From the NCBI RefSeq assembly GCF_900119165.1, contig NZ_FPJG01000006.1, positions 744,001 to 808,000 of the forward strand: 64,000 bases of DNA, written 5' to 3'. Below, piece after piece: positions 1-8,241 of this stretch; the first letter of the stretch is position 1, and each line of letters opens with the position of its first letter. The notes below the pieces were generated by a model. The model was given only the letters and a program-made list of their open reading frames with translations. It did not search any database and was not told where the DNA came from. The DNA comes from Amycolatopsis australiensis. Lineage in GTDB: Bacteria > Actinomycetota > Actinomycetes > Mycobacteriales > Pseudonocardiaceae. Both the position numbers and the translations under genes were made by a program.

Positions 1-32
1 ACGGGCTGATCGAGGAGATCAGCAACGTCTGA
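1..32 (+). CDS. 3' end of an unidentified gene (partial)
   Basis: Only the last nine codons and a TGA stop are inside the window; they read GLIEEISNV. The segment is followed 33 bases later by a strong hairpin and a convergent protease gene, which supports this being a real gene end. Nothing can be said about function from nine residues. Confidence 0.5.
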   Translation, partial: GLIEEISNV

Positions 33-65
33 CCCCGAAAACCTCCCATTCCCGCGGCGAGGAAC

Positions 66-110
66 AAGGGCGGGTTTCGAGTGCGCTGGAGGCACTCGAA
101 ACCCGCCCTT
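66..110. terminator. bidirectional hairpin terminator
   Basis: Perfect 19-bp stem (66-84 with 92-110) and a 7-base loop, between a gene ending at 32 on the plus strand and one ending at 130 on the minus strand. The stem begins AA and ends TT, so a short T run follows the hairpin on either strand. Confidence 0.85.
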
Positions 111-129
111 CCGCCGTTCCGGACCCGGC

Positions 130-1233
130 TCAGCTGGTCTTGAGCGTGGTCCCGGTGCCGGACAGCGCGGCACCGATCGGGAAGAAGTACGTCACGGTCG
201 TGTTGCCGCCGGACAGGACGCCCTGCGCGTAGTTGCCGGCGATGAAGCCGCCGCCGGAGTCACCGGCCGCCGAGCGGACGTTGGTCGCGGTCATCCCGTA
301 CACCGTGCCCTCGGAGTAGCGGACGGTCTGGTTCTTCGCGCCGATCGTGCCGCAGGTCCAGCCGGTGGTCGAGCCGGCCTTGCAGACCGACGTGCCGGTC
401 GCGGCGTTGGACGAGCCGCGCACGGCGGTGCCGTTGTTCATCTGCGCCAGCGGGGTCCAGTTGCTGTTCGTCCGGACCGCCGCGTAGTCGTTCGTCGGGA
501 AGCTGTAGCGGCCCCACGAACCGAGGGAAGCACCGTTCGAGCCGGTCAGCGAGCCGCCACCGGTGAGGGCGGCGCAGTGGCCGGCGGTGAGGAAGCCCGT
601 GGTGGTCGAGAACCCGACCGAGCAGCGCGACGAACCACCGATGTAGTACGCGTCCCCGCCGCGGATGTTGGCGTACAGCGAAGGCTGCGCGGCCGTTTCC
701 ACGATCGTGACCGCCGCGGTGTCCACACCGGACTTCGCGAGGAAGGCACCGGCGGCGCCGCGCTGGCCCGCCACGATCGAAACGGTGACGCGGTTGGTGG
801 CAGAGTCCACGCCCCAGCCGGTCACCGCGGCGGGCGCGGCCTTTTCGGCCCGGTTCAGGGTGTCCACAGTGGAGTCCAGCTGGCGGGCGCTGAACTTGAC
901 GACTTCGGCTTCGGCGCCGGCTTCGCGGATCTTGCCGACCGCCGCGGCGTTCGTCGTGAGCACGTGCGCCTTGCCCGTGGCCGCGTTGTAGGTGGCGCCG
1001 CCGAAGGCGTCGCCGAGCGCTGCGCGGACGGCTTCGGTGACCTTGTTCGCGACGTCCTCGTTCTTGAGCCGCGTCAGCACCTGGTCGTGGGTCAGGCCGA
1101 GGTCGCGCTGCATGGCGGGCACGATGTCCGGGTTCAGCAGGTCCTGGCCCGAGGCGGGGACGGCGACCGCGACGAGCGCACCGGTCGTCATCACCGCGGC
1201 GGCAGCGGCACCGAAGAGTCTGGCGATCTTCAT
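130..1233 (-). CDS. secreted S1 serine protease with pro-domain (alpha-lytic protease/streptogrisin type)
   Basis: 367 aa secreted endopeptidase. Residues 1-30 form a signal peptide ending in a PASGQ-like cleavage region. Residues 31 to about 185 resemble the alpha-lytic protease pro-region, a folding chaperone and inhibitor removed on maturation; the mature enzyme probably starts near ANIRGG (about 188). The triad is visible: His219 in TAGHC, Asp249 in TNDYAAV and Ser326 in GDSGGG. Cys204/Cys220 and Cys284/Cys294 fit the family's two disulfides. There is no C-terminal carbohydrate-binding domain, so this is the short form. It is transcribed alone toward a bidirectional terminator. A perfect 20-bp palindrome lies about 105-125 bases upstream of the start codon and may be its operator. 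Likely role is extracellular protein degradation. Confidence 0.92.
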   Translation of the reverse strand: MKIARLFGAAAAAVMTTGALVAVAVPASGQDLLNPDIVPAMQRDLGLTHDQVLTRLKNEDVANKVTEAVRAALGDAFGGATYNAATGKAHVLTTNAAAVGKIREAGAEAEVVKFSARQLDSTVDTLNRAEKAAPAAVTGWGVDSATNRVTVSIVAGQRGAAGAFLAKSGVDTAAVTIVETAAQPSLYANIRGGDAYYIGGSSRCSVGFSTTTGFLTAGHCAALTGGGSLTGSNGASLGSWGRYSFPTNDYAAVRTNSNWTPLAQMNNGTAVRGSSNAATGTSVCKAGSTTGWTCGTIGAKNQTVRYSEGTVYGMTATNVRSAAGDSGGGFIAGNYAQGVLSGGNTTVTYFFPIGAALSGTGTTLKTS

Positions 1234-1713
1234 GCTTCTCCCTAGGTGGTTACGCGCGGCTCTGCACCGGCCACGCAGTGGTGCTCCCCCGGGTGAGGGT
1301 CCCCGCAGTGGGCGTTACGGTGCAATCCGGGCACCCGGCGAATGCGTATACGCATTCGGAGTGGACGAATCCCCTGCTCCAAGCAGTCGCCGCCGCGGGT
1401 CGTCACCCGGTCGGACAGGTCCGTAAGTAGGGTTTCCGTTAACTACTTTCCGTATCCACCCCTGGTCCCGGAACGCGTGAAGCGCCGCCGGAACGCGCGA
1501 ACCGCCACTGATTCGCACGCGGCGTGACGCCGGACCGGCGGTTCCCGCGGCAAACCGGTGACAGTCGGTAGGCGGACGTGTGAGGACGGTACCGGCCGCG
1601 TATTCGGTGAAAGGTTTACGGACGCACAACCGCTGCTTAGGCTCCCGCGCACGGTGTCTCCCGGGGCCCGGCCCCAGACCCCATGGCCAAACGGTGTGCG
1701 TCGAGGAGGTCAC
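1234..1713. other. 480-bp divergent intergenic region
   Basis: No credible gene. It holds the promoters of the S1 protease (leftward) and the LAL regulator (rightward). Two features stand out: the perfect palindrome at 1339-1358, and a shorter inverted repeat AAGTAG (1425-1430) / CTACTT (1443-1448) in an AT-richer stretch. Confidence 0.6.
1339..1358. promoter_or_regulatory. perfect 20-bp palindrome, candidate operator
   Basis: CGAATGCGTATACGCATTCG reads identically on both strands with no spacer. Its position between two divergent genes and its lack of a loop favour a dimeric-protein binding site over a terminator. The bound regulator is unknown; the LAL regulator next door is one candidate. 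Confidence 0.5.
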
Positions 1714-4623
1714 ATGTGGCTCACGACCCCCCGTCCCACCTCGGTCTCCGTCCGGTCCGGACCCGCCCGGCTGACCGGCCGCGACACCGAGCTGGACGCC
1801 ATCGTCGCCGTGCTCCGGCGGCGCCCGGCCGCCGTGCTGATCGAGGGCGAGCCCGGCATGGGCCGCACCCGGCTGCTCGCCGAGATCGGGCGCCGCAAGG
1901 AGTTCGGCGGCGGCCGCGTGCTCACCGGCGCCTGCCAGCCGCTGCGGGAACCGTTTCCCTACGGGCCCGTCCTGGAAGCGCTTCGCTCGGTCGGCGACGC
2001 GCCCCTCGGCCCGCTCAGCCCGGTCGCCGGCGTGCTGCGGCCGTTGCTGCCGGAGCTCGCGGAAGCGCTTCCTCCGCGTCCCGAACCCCTCGCCGACCCG
2101 GTGGCCGAGCGCCACCGCGTGTTCCGCGCCGTGCGGGAGCTGCTCCACGCGTGCGGACCGGCCCTCGTGCTGATCGACGACCTCCAGTGGGCCGACGAGG
2201 ACACCCGCGACCTCATGCGGTTCCTCGCCGGCGCGATGCCGCCGGAGCTGGCGGTGGTCGCCACCTACCGGTCGACGACCGACGTCCGCCCGGGCCCGCT
2301 CGGCACGCCGTTCCGGACCGACCCGGCCGTCCACTCCGCCCGGGTCGCGCTGGGCGCGCTCGACGCCGCCGCGGTGCGCAGACTCGCCGTCGAAATCCTC
2401 GAACTGCCCCGGGTCACCGACGAGTTCGCGGCGAAGCTGCACGAATGCACCGCCGGGATCCCGTTCGTGGTCGAAGAAACCCTGCGCGCCCTGCGGGAGG
2501 CGGCCGAGCGGTTGCCGGTCGGCGAAGTCCTGTCCGACCGGATGCTGGAGAACCTCGAAGTCCCGGTGCTGCTGCGGGAGGCCGTCACCGAACGGCTTTC
2601 CGCGCTGCCCGAGCCCGCCGTGCGCCTCGCGGGCGCGGCGGCGGTGCTCGGGGTCGGCGCCGAAGCCGCGGTGCTCGGCGAGCTGGCCGGGCTGTCCGAA
2701 GACACGCTGCGCGGTGCGCTGCTCGCCGCGTTGTCCGGCGGAGTACTCGGCGAAGTGGGCGACAGCAAGTACGGCTTCCGGCATCCTTTGGCACGCAAGG
2801 CGGTCTACGACACCGTGAGTGGGCCCGAACGCGCGTTGCTGCACGCGCAGGCGATCCGCGTACTCGCCGCCCAGCCGTCACCGCCGCTCACACTGCTGGC
2901 GCGGCACTCCCGCGCGGCAGGGCGTGTCGACCAGTGGCGTCACTACGCCGAAGCGGCCGCCGACGAAGCCGTGACGCGCGGCGAGACGTCCCGCGCGATC
3001 GACCTGCTCCAGTCGGTGCTCGCCGAACCCGGCCCCGCCCAGGCGGACATCGGGCGCGTGGCGGGCAAGCTGAGCCAGGTCGCGTTGCGCGGCTTCCGCC
3101 CCGACGTGATCGGCACCCTGCAACGCGTCCTCGAAGAGGTGGCGCTGCCGCCGTCGGTCCGCGGCTCGATCCGGCTGAGCCTCGGCATGCTGCAGGTCCG
3201 GACCATCGGCGGGCTCGGCCGCGGCCGGCTCGAGGTGGAGCGTGCGATCGGCGAGCTGACCGACCGGCCCGACCTCGCCGCGCGCGGGATCACGCTGCTC
3301 GCCCAGCCGATCGACGGGCTGACGCCGTTGTCCTGGCACGAAACCTGGCGGGCGCGGGCGAACGAGGTCTACGAGCGGCTCGACGACCCCGAGCTGCGGC
3401 TCGCGCTGACCGTCGACCGCATCGCGGCCGCGTCGCACGTCGGCGACGGCTCGGCGTGGGCCGAGTTCGAGGCGCTCTCGGACACCGTCGGCACGGTCGC
3501 CGAGCGCGTCCAGCTGGCCCGGTTGTGGTGCAACCTCGCCGACGGCCAGTCGTGGGCCGGGCACCTGGAACGCGCGGACCGGCTGGTGACCGAAGGCGTC
3601 CGGCGCGCGACCGACGCGGGCGCGCTGTACGCGATCGGCCTGATCCAGGGCACCCGCGTCCGGCTCGACTGGGTACGCGGGCGCTGGACCGGGCTGGCCG
3701 AGGCCGCCGAGCAGCTGCGGGACAGCTACCCCGAGCTGGGGCCGATCGTCATGGAGTCCTCGCTGGTGCTCGGCGGGCTCGCCGCGGTGCGCGGGGAGTT
3801 CGCCGCCGCGCAACGGCACCTGGCGGCGGCCAGCGTCCACGCGCCGGACCGGGGCCCGATCCCGGTGGTGCTCTCGGCGGCCGGAGTGCTGATTTCGGTG
3901 CTGCTGGCGACCGACGACGTCGACGGCGCCTGCGCGGCGGCCGACACGGCGGTGGCCGCGGCCGGCCGCAAGGGCGTCTGGATCTGGGCGGCCGCGCTCG
4001 TCCCGGCGGCGGCGCAGGCGTACGCGCGGGCCGGCCGCTGGCCGGAGGCGGACAACGTGGTCGAGGCGTTCGCGCGGGGCATCGAGGGCCGGGACGCGCC
4101 GGTGGCCGCGGCGGCGCTGGTGGCGGGCCGGGCGGTGCTGCTCGAAGCCCGCGGGAAGCACCTGGCCGCGGCGGCGCTGTTCGACGAAGCCGCATCGGGG
4201 TACTCCGCGCTGCCGATGCCCTACCCGGCGACGGCGATGCGCGAACGCGCCGCGATGTGCCGCCTGGCGGCGGGCAACCGGGAAGCCGTCGAGGAACTGA
4301 CGGCGTCGGCCGAGGCGTACGAACAGCTGGGCGCGACGCGTGACGCGGGCCGGTGCCGCCACCAGCTGCGTGAACACGGCGCCTGGGCCCCTTCGCAACG
4401 CGGCCGGCGCGGGTACGGCAGCGAGCTGTCGCCGCGGGAACGCGAAGTCGCGCGGATGCTGGCGGAAGGCCGGACGAACCGGGAGATCGCGGACGGCCTG
4501 TTCCTCTCGCCGCGCACGGTGGAACAGCACGTCGCGAAGGTGCTCCGCAAGCTCGGGGCCCGCTCACGCACGGACGTGGCCCGCAAGCTCCCGAGCGACA
4601 TGACCGCCGCCCCGGCGTCCTGA
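1714..4623 (+). CDS. LAL-family transcriptional regulator (AAA ATPase, TPR-like region, LuxR HTH)
   Basis: 969 aa, the typical size of large ATP-binding LuxR (MalT-like) regulators. The ATG at 1714 is chosen because GAGGAGGT precedes it with 3-bp spacing; upstream in-frame codons have no ribosome site. Order of parts: P-loop at 45-52 (GEPGMGRT), Walker B around LVLIDDLQWADED, a long helical TPR-like middle, and a C-terminal LuxR helix-turn-helix (LSPREREVARML ... VEQHVAKVLRKLG). The P-loop carries Arg51 where GxxGxGK[ST] expects Lys, so ATP hydrolysis may be weakened. It diverges from the S1 protease and could regulate it, but that is inference. The effector is unknown. Confidence 0.88.
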   Translation: MWLTTPRPTSVSVRSGPARLTGRDTELDAIVAVLRRRPAAVLIEGEPGMGRTRLLAEIGRRKEFGGGRVLTGACQPLREPFPYGPVLEALRSVGDAPLGPLSPVAGVLRPLLPELAEALPPRPEPLADPVAERHRVFRAVRELLHACGPALVLIDDLQWADEDTRDLMRFLAGAMPPELAVVATYRSTTDVRPGPLGTPFRTDPAVHSARVALGALDAAAVRRLAVEILELPRVTDEFAAKLHECTAGIPFVVEETLRALREAAERLPVGEVLSDRMLENLEVPVLLREAVTERLSALPEPAVRLAGAAAVLGVGAEAAVLGELAGLSEDTLRGALLAALSGGVLGEVGDSKYGFRHPLARKAVYDTVSGPERALLHAQAIRVLAAQPSPPLTLLARHSRAAGRVDQWRHYAEAAADEAVTRGETSRAIDLLQSVLAEPGPAQADIGRVAGKLSQVALRGFRPDVIGTLQRVLEEVALPPSVRGSIRLSLGMLQVRTIGGLGRGRLEVERAIGELTDRPDLAARGITLLAQPIDGLTPLSWHETWRARANEVYERLDDPELRLALTVDRIAAASHVGDGSAWAEFEALSDTVGTVAERVQLARLWCNLADGQSWAGHLERADRLVTEGVRRATDAGALYAIGLIQGTRVRLDWVRGRWTGLAEAAEQLRDSYPELGPIVMESSLVLGGLAAVRGEFAAAQRHLAAASVHAPDRGPIPVVLSAAGVLISVLLATDDVDGACAAADTAVAAAGRKGVWIWAAALVPAAAQAYARAGRWPEADNVVEAFARGIEGRDAPVAAAALVAGRAVLLEARGKHLAAAALFDEAASGYSALPMPYPATAMRERAAMCRLAAGNREAVEELTASAEAYEQLGATRDAGRCRHQLREHGAWAPSQRGRRGYGSELSPREREVARMLAEGRTNREIADGLFLSPRTVEQHVAKVLRKLGARSRTDVARKLPSDMTAAPAS

Positions 4624-4651
4624 ACTTTCCTGGCAGGACGCTGAGTGCGCG

Positions 4652-4681
4652 TTGGCGCCCCGGGCACCGCCGTCCTACGTT
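4652..4681 (+). promoter_or_regulatory. promoter of DUF1345-like gene (-35 TTGGCG, -10 TACGTT)
   Basis: TTGGCG (4652-4657) and TACGTT (4676-4681) are 18 bases apart. The -10 ends six bases before the GTG start, so the message is probably leaderless. Confidence 0.55.
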
Positions 4682-4687
4682 GAGCGC

Positions 4688-5359
4688 GTGACAGAAGAGG
4701 CACTCCCCGCGTGGCGCCGCCGAACCTCCGGCGAGACGCGCTGGCCGGCGATGGGCGTCGTCGTCGCCACCCTCGTGCTGCAGGTCGCCCTGCCCGACGA
4801 CATGGCGTTGCACCCGTGGTGGCTGCTGCCTGCCGTGTCCGTGCTGCTCGTGGTGGCCCTGCTGCTGGTCAACCCGGGCCGGATGTCGCAGTTCAGCGCC
4901 GTCGAGCGGACCATCGCGCTGCTGCTCGTCGCGACCGTGACCGTGGTGAACGCCGCGTCCGCCGTCGGTCTCGTCTACGGCATCGCGACCGGCACCGTCG
5001 GCGACCGCGCCGGTGCCGTGCTGGTCACCGGCGGGGTCGTCTACTGGACGAACATCGTGGTCTTCTCCCTCTGGTACTGGGAGTTCGACCGGGGTGGCCC
5101 GGGCAGGCGGGCCGCGGGCCGGGCGCAGTTCCCGGACCTGCAGTTCCCGCAGATGGCCGATCCCGGACTGGCGAACCAGGACTGGGAACCGTCCTACCTG
5201 GACTACCTGTACTTCTCGTTCACCAACGCGGCGGCCTTCAGCCCCACCGACGTCATGCCCCTGCGGATCTGGGCGAAGATGACGATGATGCTGCAGGCCG
5301 CCGTCTCGCTGGTGCTGGCGGTGATGGTCGTCGCGTGGGCGATCAACAACCTGAAATGA
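4688..5359 (+). CDS. DUF1345-like integral membrane protein
   Basis: 223 aa from the GTG at 4688, chosen because a -10 element ends six bases upstream and no Shine-Dalgarno sequence serves any other start. At least four hydrophobic helices are visible (about 22-38, 44-60, 75-100 and 115-135), plus a C-terminal one (about 195-220). The segment YLDYLYFSFTNAAAFSPTDVMPL resembles the pore-like signature of DUF1345 membrane proteins and of small channel proteins. Function is not established for the family. It ends directly against the convergent G1 peptidase stop codon, with no intergenic base. Confidence 0.75.
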   Translation: MTEEALPAWRRRTSGETRWPAMGVVVATLVLQVALPDDMALHPWWLLPAVSVLLVVALLLVNPGRMSQFSAVERTIALLLVATVTVVNAASAVGLVYGIATGTVGDRAGAVLVTGGVVYWTNIVVFSLWYWEFDRGGPGRRAAGRAQFPDLQFPQMADPGLANQDWEPSYLDYLYFSFTNAAAFSPTDVMPLRIWAKMTMMLQAAVSLVLAVMVVAWAINNLK

Positions 5360-6067
5360 CTAGTGGCGCGAGATGGTGAAGCTCTGGCCGTCCGAGCCGA
5401 TGGCGCCCGGGATCCACGTGTAGGTGCCGCGGTCGTCGGCGTCGAGCGCGGACGGGTTCGTCGAGGCCAGGTTCGTCCCGTTGAACTTGACGCCGGTGAA
5501 CTTCACGCCGCCGGAGATCGAGGGGTACGAGTCGGTCGGCGACTCGATGATCGCCTCCGCCGACGCGTGCCTCGACGTCAGCGACTTCGTCGTCGACTTG
5601 GACCAGCCCTTGGTCGTGTCGGACAGGTCCAGCCGGTAGGTGTTGGTGGCGGTGCGCGTCACGGTCGCGGTGATGTGGTCGCCGGCGCTGACCGAGACGT
5701 TGTAGTACACCGGCGCGGCCGGGTACATCTCGTACCAGGCGGAGTACACCGGGCTCCCGCTGGCGCAGTCGGTCTCGACGCCGGTCTGTTCCACTGTGGA
5801 CGATCCGTCGCCGTCGATGCCGACCCACGGCGCGAACAGGTCGTTGGTGGAGTTGCAGGTCACCGCCGGTTCCGTCCAGCTCGCCGTGGCCGTGGTGAAG
5901 CTGCCGAAGCTGACGTAGCCACCCCAGTTGCCACCGGCGAACTGGTGACCGTGGAAGTGCGCACCGAAGACGGCGCCGTGGGCCGTGCCGGAGACGGCCA
6001 GGCCGGCCGCCGCGGCGGCGGTAACGGTGAGCATGCGGACAGCGCGCGAAGAGAAGAACCTGGCCAT
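5360..6067 (-). CDS. secreted G1-family (glutamic, eqolisin-like) peptidase
   Basis: 235 aa with a signal peptide (1 to about 31, ending GTAHGA). The mature part carries the eqolisin hallmarks: NWGGYV (47-52), WVGIDGDG (81-88) with the catalytic glutamine in VEQTG (Gln94), and AEAIIES with the candidate catalytic glutamate (Glu171, or Glu175). These residues form the Gln/Glu dyad of acid-active peptidase family G1, first described in fungi and less common in bacteria. Cys71 and Cys101 could form a disulfide. It is expected to act outside the cell on proteins at low pH. It is monocistronic, and an AT-richer promoter region lies upstream. Confidence 0.85.
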   Translation of the reverse strand: MARFFSSRAVRMLTVTAAAAAGLAVSGTAHGAVFGAHFHGHQFAGGNWGGYVSFGSFTTATASWTEPAVTCNSTNDLFAPWVGIDGDGSSTVEQTGVETDCASGSPVYSAWYEMYPAAPVYYNVSVSAGDHITATVTRTATNTYRLDLSDTTKGWSKSTTKSLTSRHASAEAIIESPTDSYPSISGGVKFTGVKFNGTNLASTNPSALDADDRGTYTWIPGAIGSDGQSFTISRH

Positions 6068-6216
6068 GCGGGGACTCCGTTCACCGATGGGGACCGGGAA
6101 AACCGTGTGCCCAAGTGTTGGAGCCGGGCAGCCGGGAAGGTAGCTACTTTCGAAGGGTCTTCACATTCCGGGAAATACTCACCAATTTGCCGGTTTTCCG
6201 CCGTATTGAACGAAAA

Positions 6217-6255
6217 GACCCGTGAAGGCCTTCACGGGAAAGGCCTTCACGGGTC
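6217..6255. terminator. hairpin terminator with nested palindrome
   Basis: A 14-bp stem (6217-6230 with 6242-6255, loop 11 bases) lies just past the stop of the substrate-binding protein gene. Inside it, 6219-6238 is itself a perfect 20-bp palindrome (CCCGTGAAGGCCTTCACGGG), so two alternative hairpins can form. Confidence 0.75.
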
Positions 6256-6293
6256 ATCGCGCTCACCCACCGCCCGGTCAGGTGAACGGGGCT

Positions 6294-7343
6294 CTAGCCC
6301 TGTTTCGCGGCCGCGTCGACGAACTCGGTGGTGTACGTCTTCGACAGGTCGATCTTGTCCTTCTTCGGCTGCACGTTCTTCGAGAAGCTCGACAGCACCT
6401 CGAGCACGTTCTTCGCCCCGGCGGCGTCCATCTTGCCGTCGCCGTTGAACATCCCGATGCTGTCCTTGATGGACTTGACGTACAGCGCCTTGTCACCGCC
6501 GCTGTAGGACGGCGGCATCTTCGCCGCGATCTCCTCGGGGCTGTGCTGGCCGATCCACTTCAGCGTGGCCACGAAGGCGTTGGCCAGCTTCTGCACCACG
6601 TCGTGGTTCCGGTCGACGAACTCGCAGCTCATGTACAGCGACGAAGCCGGGTACAGCCCGCCGAGCGCGGCCTTCGTGCCTTCGGCCGTCCGCAGGTCGT
6701 AGAGCACCTTCGCCTTGCCCGTGTTGGTCAGCTGCGCGATGGTCGGGTCGGTCGTCATGCCGCCGTCGATGCCGCCGTTGTCCAGGCTGGCGATGAACGT
6801 CTGCCCGGCGCCGACCTTCACCGGCGTGTACTGGTCGGCCCCGACGCCGGCCTTGGCCGCCAGCGCCTTGGTGAGGAAGTCGGTGGACGACCCGAGCGAC
6901 GTCACGCCCAGCTTCTTGCCCTTGAAGTCGGCCGCACCCTTGATCTGGTCGGCGTGCGCGGTGCCGACGACCTCGGCCTCACCGGGGATGTTGGCCAGCT
7001 GCACCACGCTCTTGATGCACTGGTCCTTGGCCTGCAAGTCGATCGTGTGGTCGTAGAACCCGACCACACCCTGCACCTGACCCGCGACGAGCGCGGTCTC
7101 GGCGTTGGCGCCCGACTGCTCGCTCTGCAGGTCGACGTCGATGCCCTGGGCGGCGAAGTTGCCCAGCTGCTGGGTGAGCATGGCCGGCAGGTAGATGACC
7201 TTCTCCAGGCCACCGACCATGATCGTGACCTTCGGCTTGCCTGCCTCGCCCGTCTGGACCTCGTTCGAGCCACGGCAGGCGGTGGTCGCGGCCGCCACCA
7301 GGGTCAGCGCGGCCAGCGCGCCGGCGATACGGCGAATCCTCAT
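6294..7343 (-). CDS. ABC transporter substrate-binding lipoprotein (NitT/TauT type)
   Basis: 349 aa. The N-terminal signal ends in a lipobox-like TTAC with Cys23, followed by a long periplasmic-binding-protein fold of the NMT1/SsuA class: VGGLEKVIYLPAMLTQQLGNF near the start, a GTSLG-type loop (LGVTSLGSSTDF), then a GGIDGGMTTDPT segment. Such proteins bind sulfonates, nitrate, pyrimidine precursors or similar small ligands; the sequence does not fix the ligand. It is last in reading order of a three-gene importer (ATPase, permease, binding protein) and is followed by a strong hairpin. Confidence 0.88.
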   Translation of the reverse strand: MRIRRIAGALAALTLVAAATTACRGSNEVQTGEAGKPKVTIMVGGLEKVIYLPAMLTQQLGNFAAQGIDVDLQSEQSGANAETALVAGQVQGVVGFYDHTIDLQAKDQCIKSVVQLANIPGEAEVVGTAHADQIKGAADFKGKKLGVTSLGSSTDFLTKALAAKAGVGADQYTPVKVGAGQTFIASLDNGGIDGGMTTDPTIAQLTNTGKAKVLYDLRTAEGTKAALGGLYPASSLYMSCEFVDRNHDVVQKLANAFVATLKWIGQHSPEEIAAKMPPSYSGGDKALYVKSIKDSIGMFNGDGKMDAAGAKNVLEVLSSFSKNVQPKKDKIDLSKTYTTEFVDAAAKQG

Positions 7344-7356
7344 CGATTCGTTCCTT

Positions 7357-8241
7357 TCAGATGACGGTCTGGCTGGAGGTGGACATCGAGGGCCGCCAGC
7401 GCAACAGCCGGTTCTCGAGGTTTCCGATGCCCCATTCGGCCACCAGGGCGACGACGGTGATGATGATCATCGCGGCGTAGATGCCCGCCGAGTCGAAGGT
7501 GCCCTGCGCGTTCGAGATGAGGAAGCCGATGCCCGCCTTGGACCCGGCGTACTCGCCGACGACCGCGCCGATCAGCGCGAAGCCGAACGCGGTGTGCAGC
7601 GACGACAGAATCCAGGACGTCGCGCTCGGCAGCACGATCGCCTTGATCACCTGCATCCGGCCCGCGCCGAGGATCCGCGCGTTGTCGATCAGGTTGCGGT
7701 CCACTTCGCGGGCGCCGGTGAAGGCGTTGAAGAACACCACGAAGAACACCAGCACGACGACCGTGGCCACCTTCGACGCCAGCCCGAGGCCGAACCAGAT
7801 CACGAACAGCGAAGCGAGCACGATGCGCGGCACGGCGTTGGCGGCCTTGATGAACGGCGCCAGCACGTCGGCCAGGTACTGGCTGCGCCCCAGGACCACG
7901 CCGAAGATCACGCCGGCCACCGCGCCGATGGCGAACCCGACCAGCGCCTCTTCGACGGTGACCCACAGCTGGTACCAGATGGACCCGAAGTCGGTTCCCT
8001 TCGTGAACCACTCGACCAGCCGCTCCCAGATGCGGGAGGGCATCGAGTAGTAGAACGGGTTGATCCAGTAGGTGGCGGCCAGCTCCCAGCTGCCGAGCCA
8101 GGCGACCACCAGCGCCAGTCGCAGCAACCAGGTGTTGCGCTTGCGGCGCGACGAAGCCCGCTTCGCCCGCGTGAGGATGTCCTGCTCGGTTTCCAGCACC
8201 GGGAGGGACGCGGCCGGAGCCGCCGGTGTCTCAAGCGACAT
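7357..8241 (-). CDS. ABC transporter permease (SsuC/TauC type)
   Basis: 294 aa with about six membrane helices after a 45-residue polar N-terminus. The EAA loop that docks the ATPase is visible as NARILGAGRMQVIKAIVLP. Family knowledge assigns it to importers of sulfonates, taurine, nitrate or thiamine-like compounds. It overlaps the upstream ATPase gene by 11 bases and is 13 bases from the binding-protein gene, so the three are co-translated. Confidence 0.9.
   Translation of the reverse strand: MSLETPAAPAASLPVLETEQDILTRAKRASSRRKRNTWLLRLALVVAWLGSWELAATYWINPFYYSMPSRIWERLVEWFTKGTDFGSIWYQLWVTVEEALVGFAIGAVAGVIFGVVLGRSQYLADVLAPFIKAANAVPRIVLASLFVIWFGLGLASKVATVVVLVFFVVFFNAFTGAREVDRNLIDNARILGAGRMQVIKAIVLPSATSWILSSLHTAFGFALIGAVVGEYAGSKAGIGFLISNAQGTFDSAGIYAAMIIITVVALVAEWGIGNLENRLLRWRPSMSTSSQTVI

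Noticed and set aside
1558..1713. N-terminal extension of the LAL regulator from upstream in-frame starts
   Set aside because: The ATG at 1714 has GAGGAGGT just upstream, and the extension shows no family similarity.
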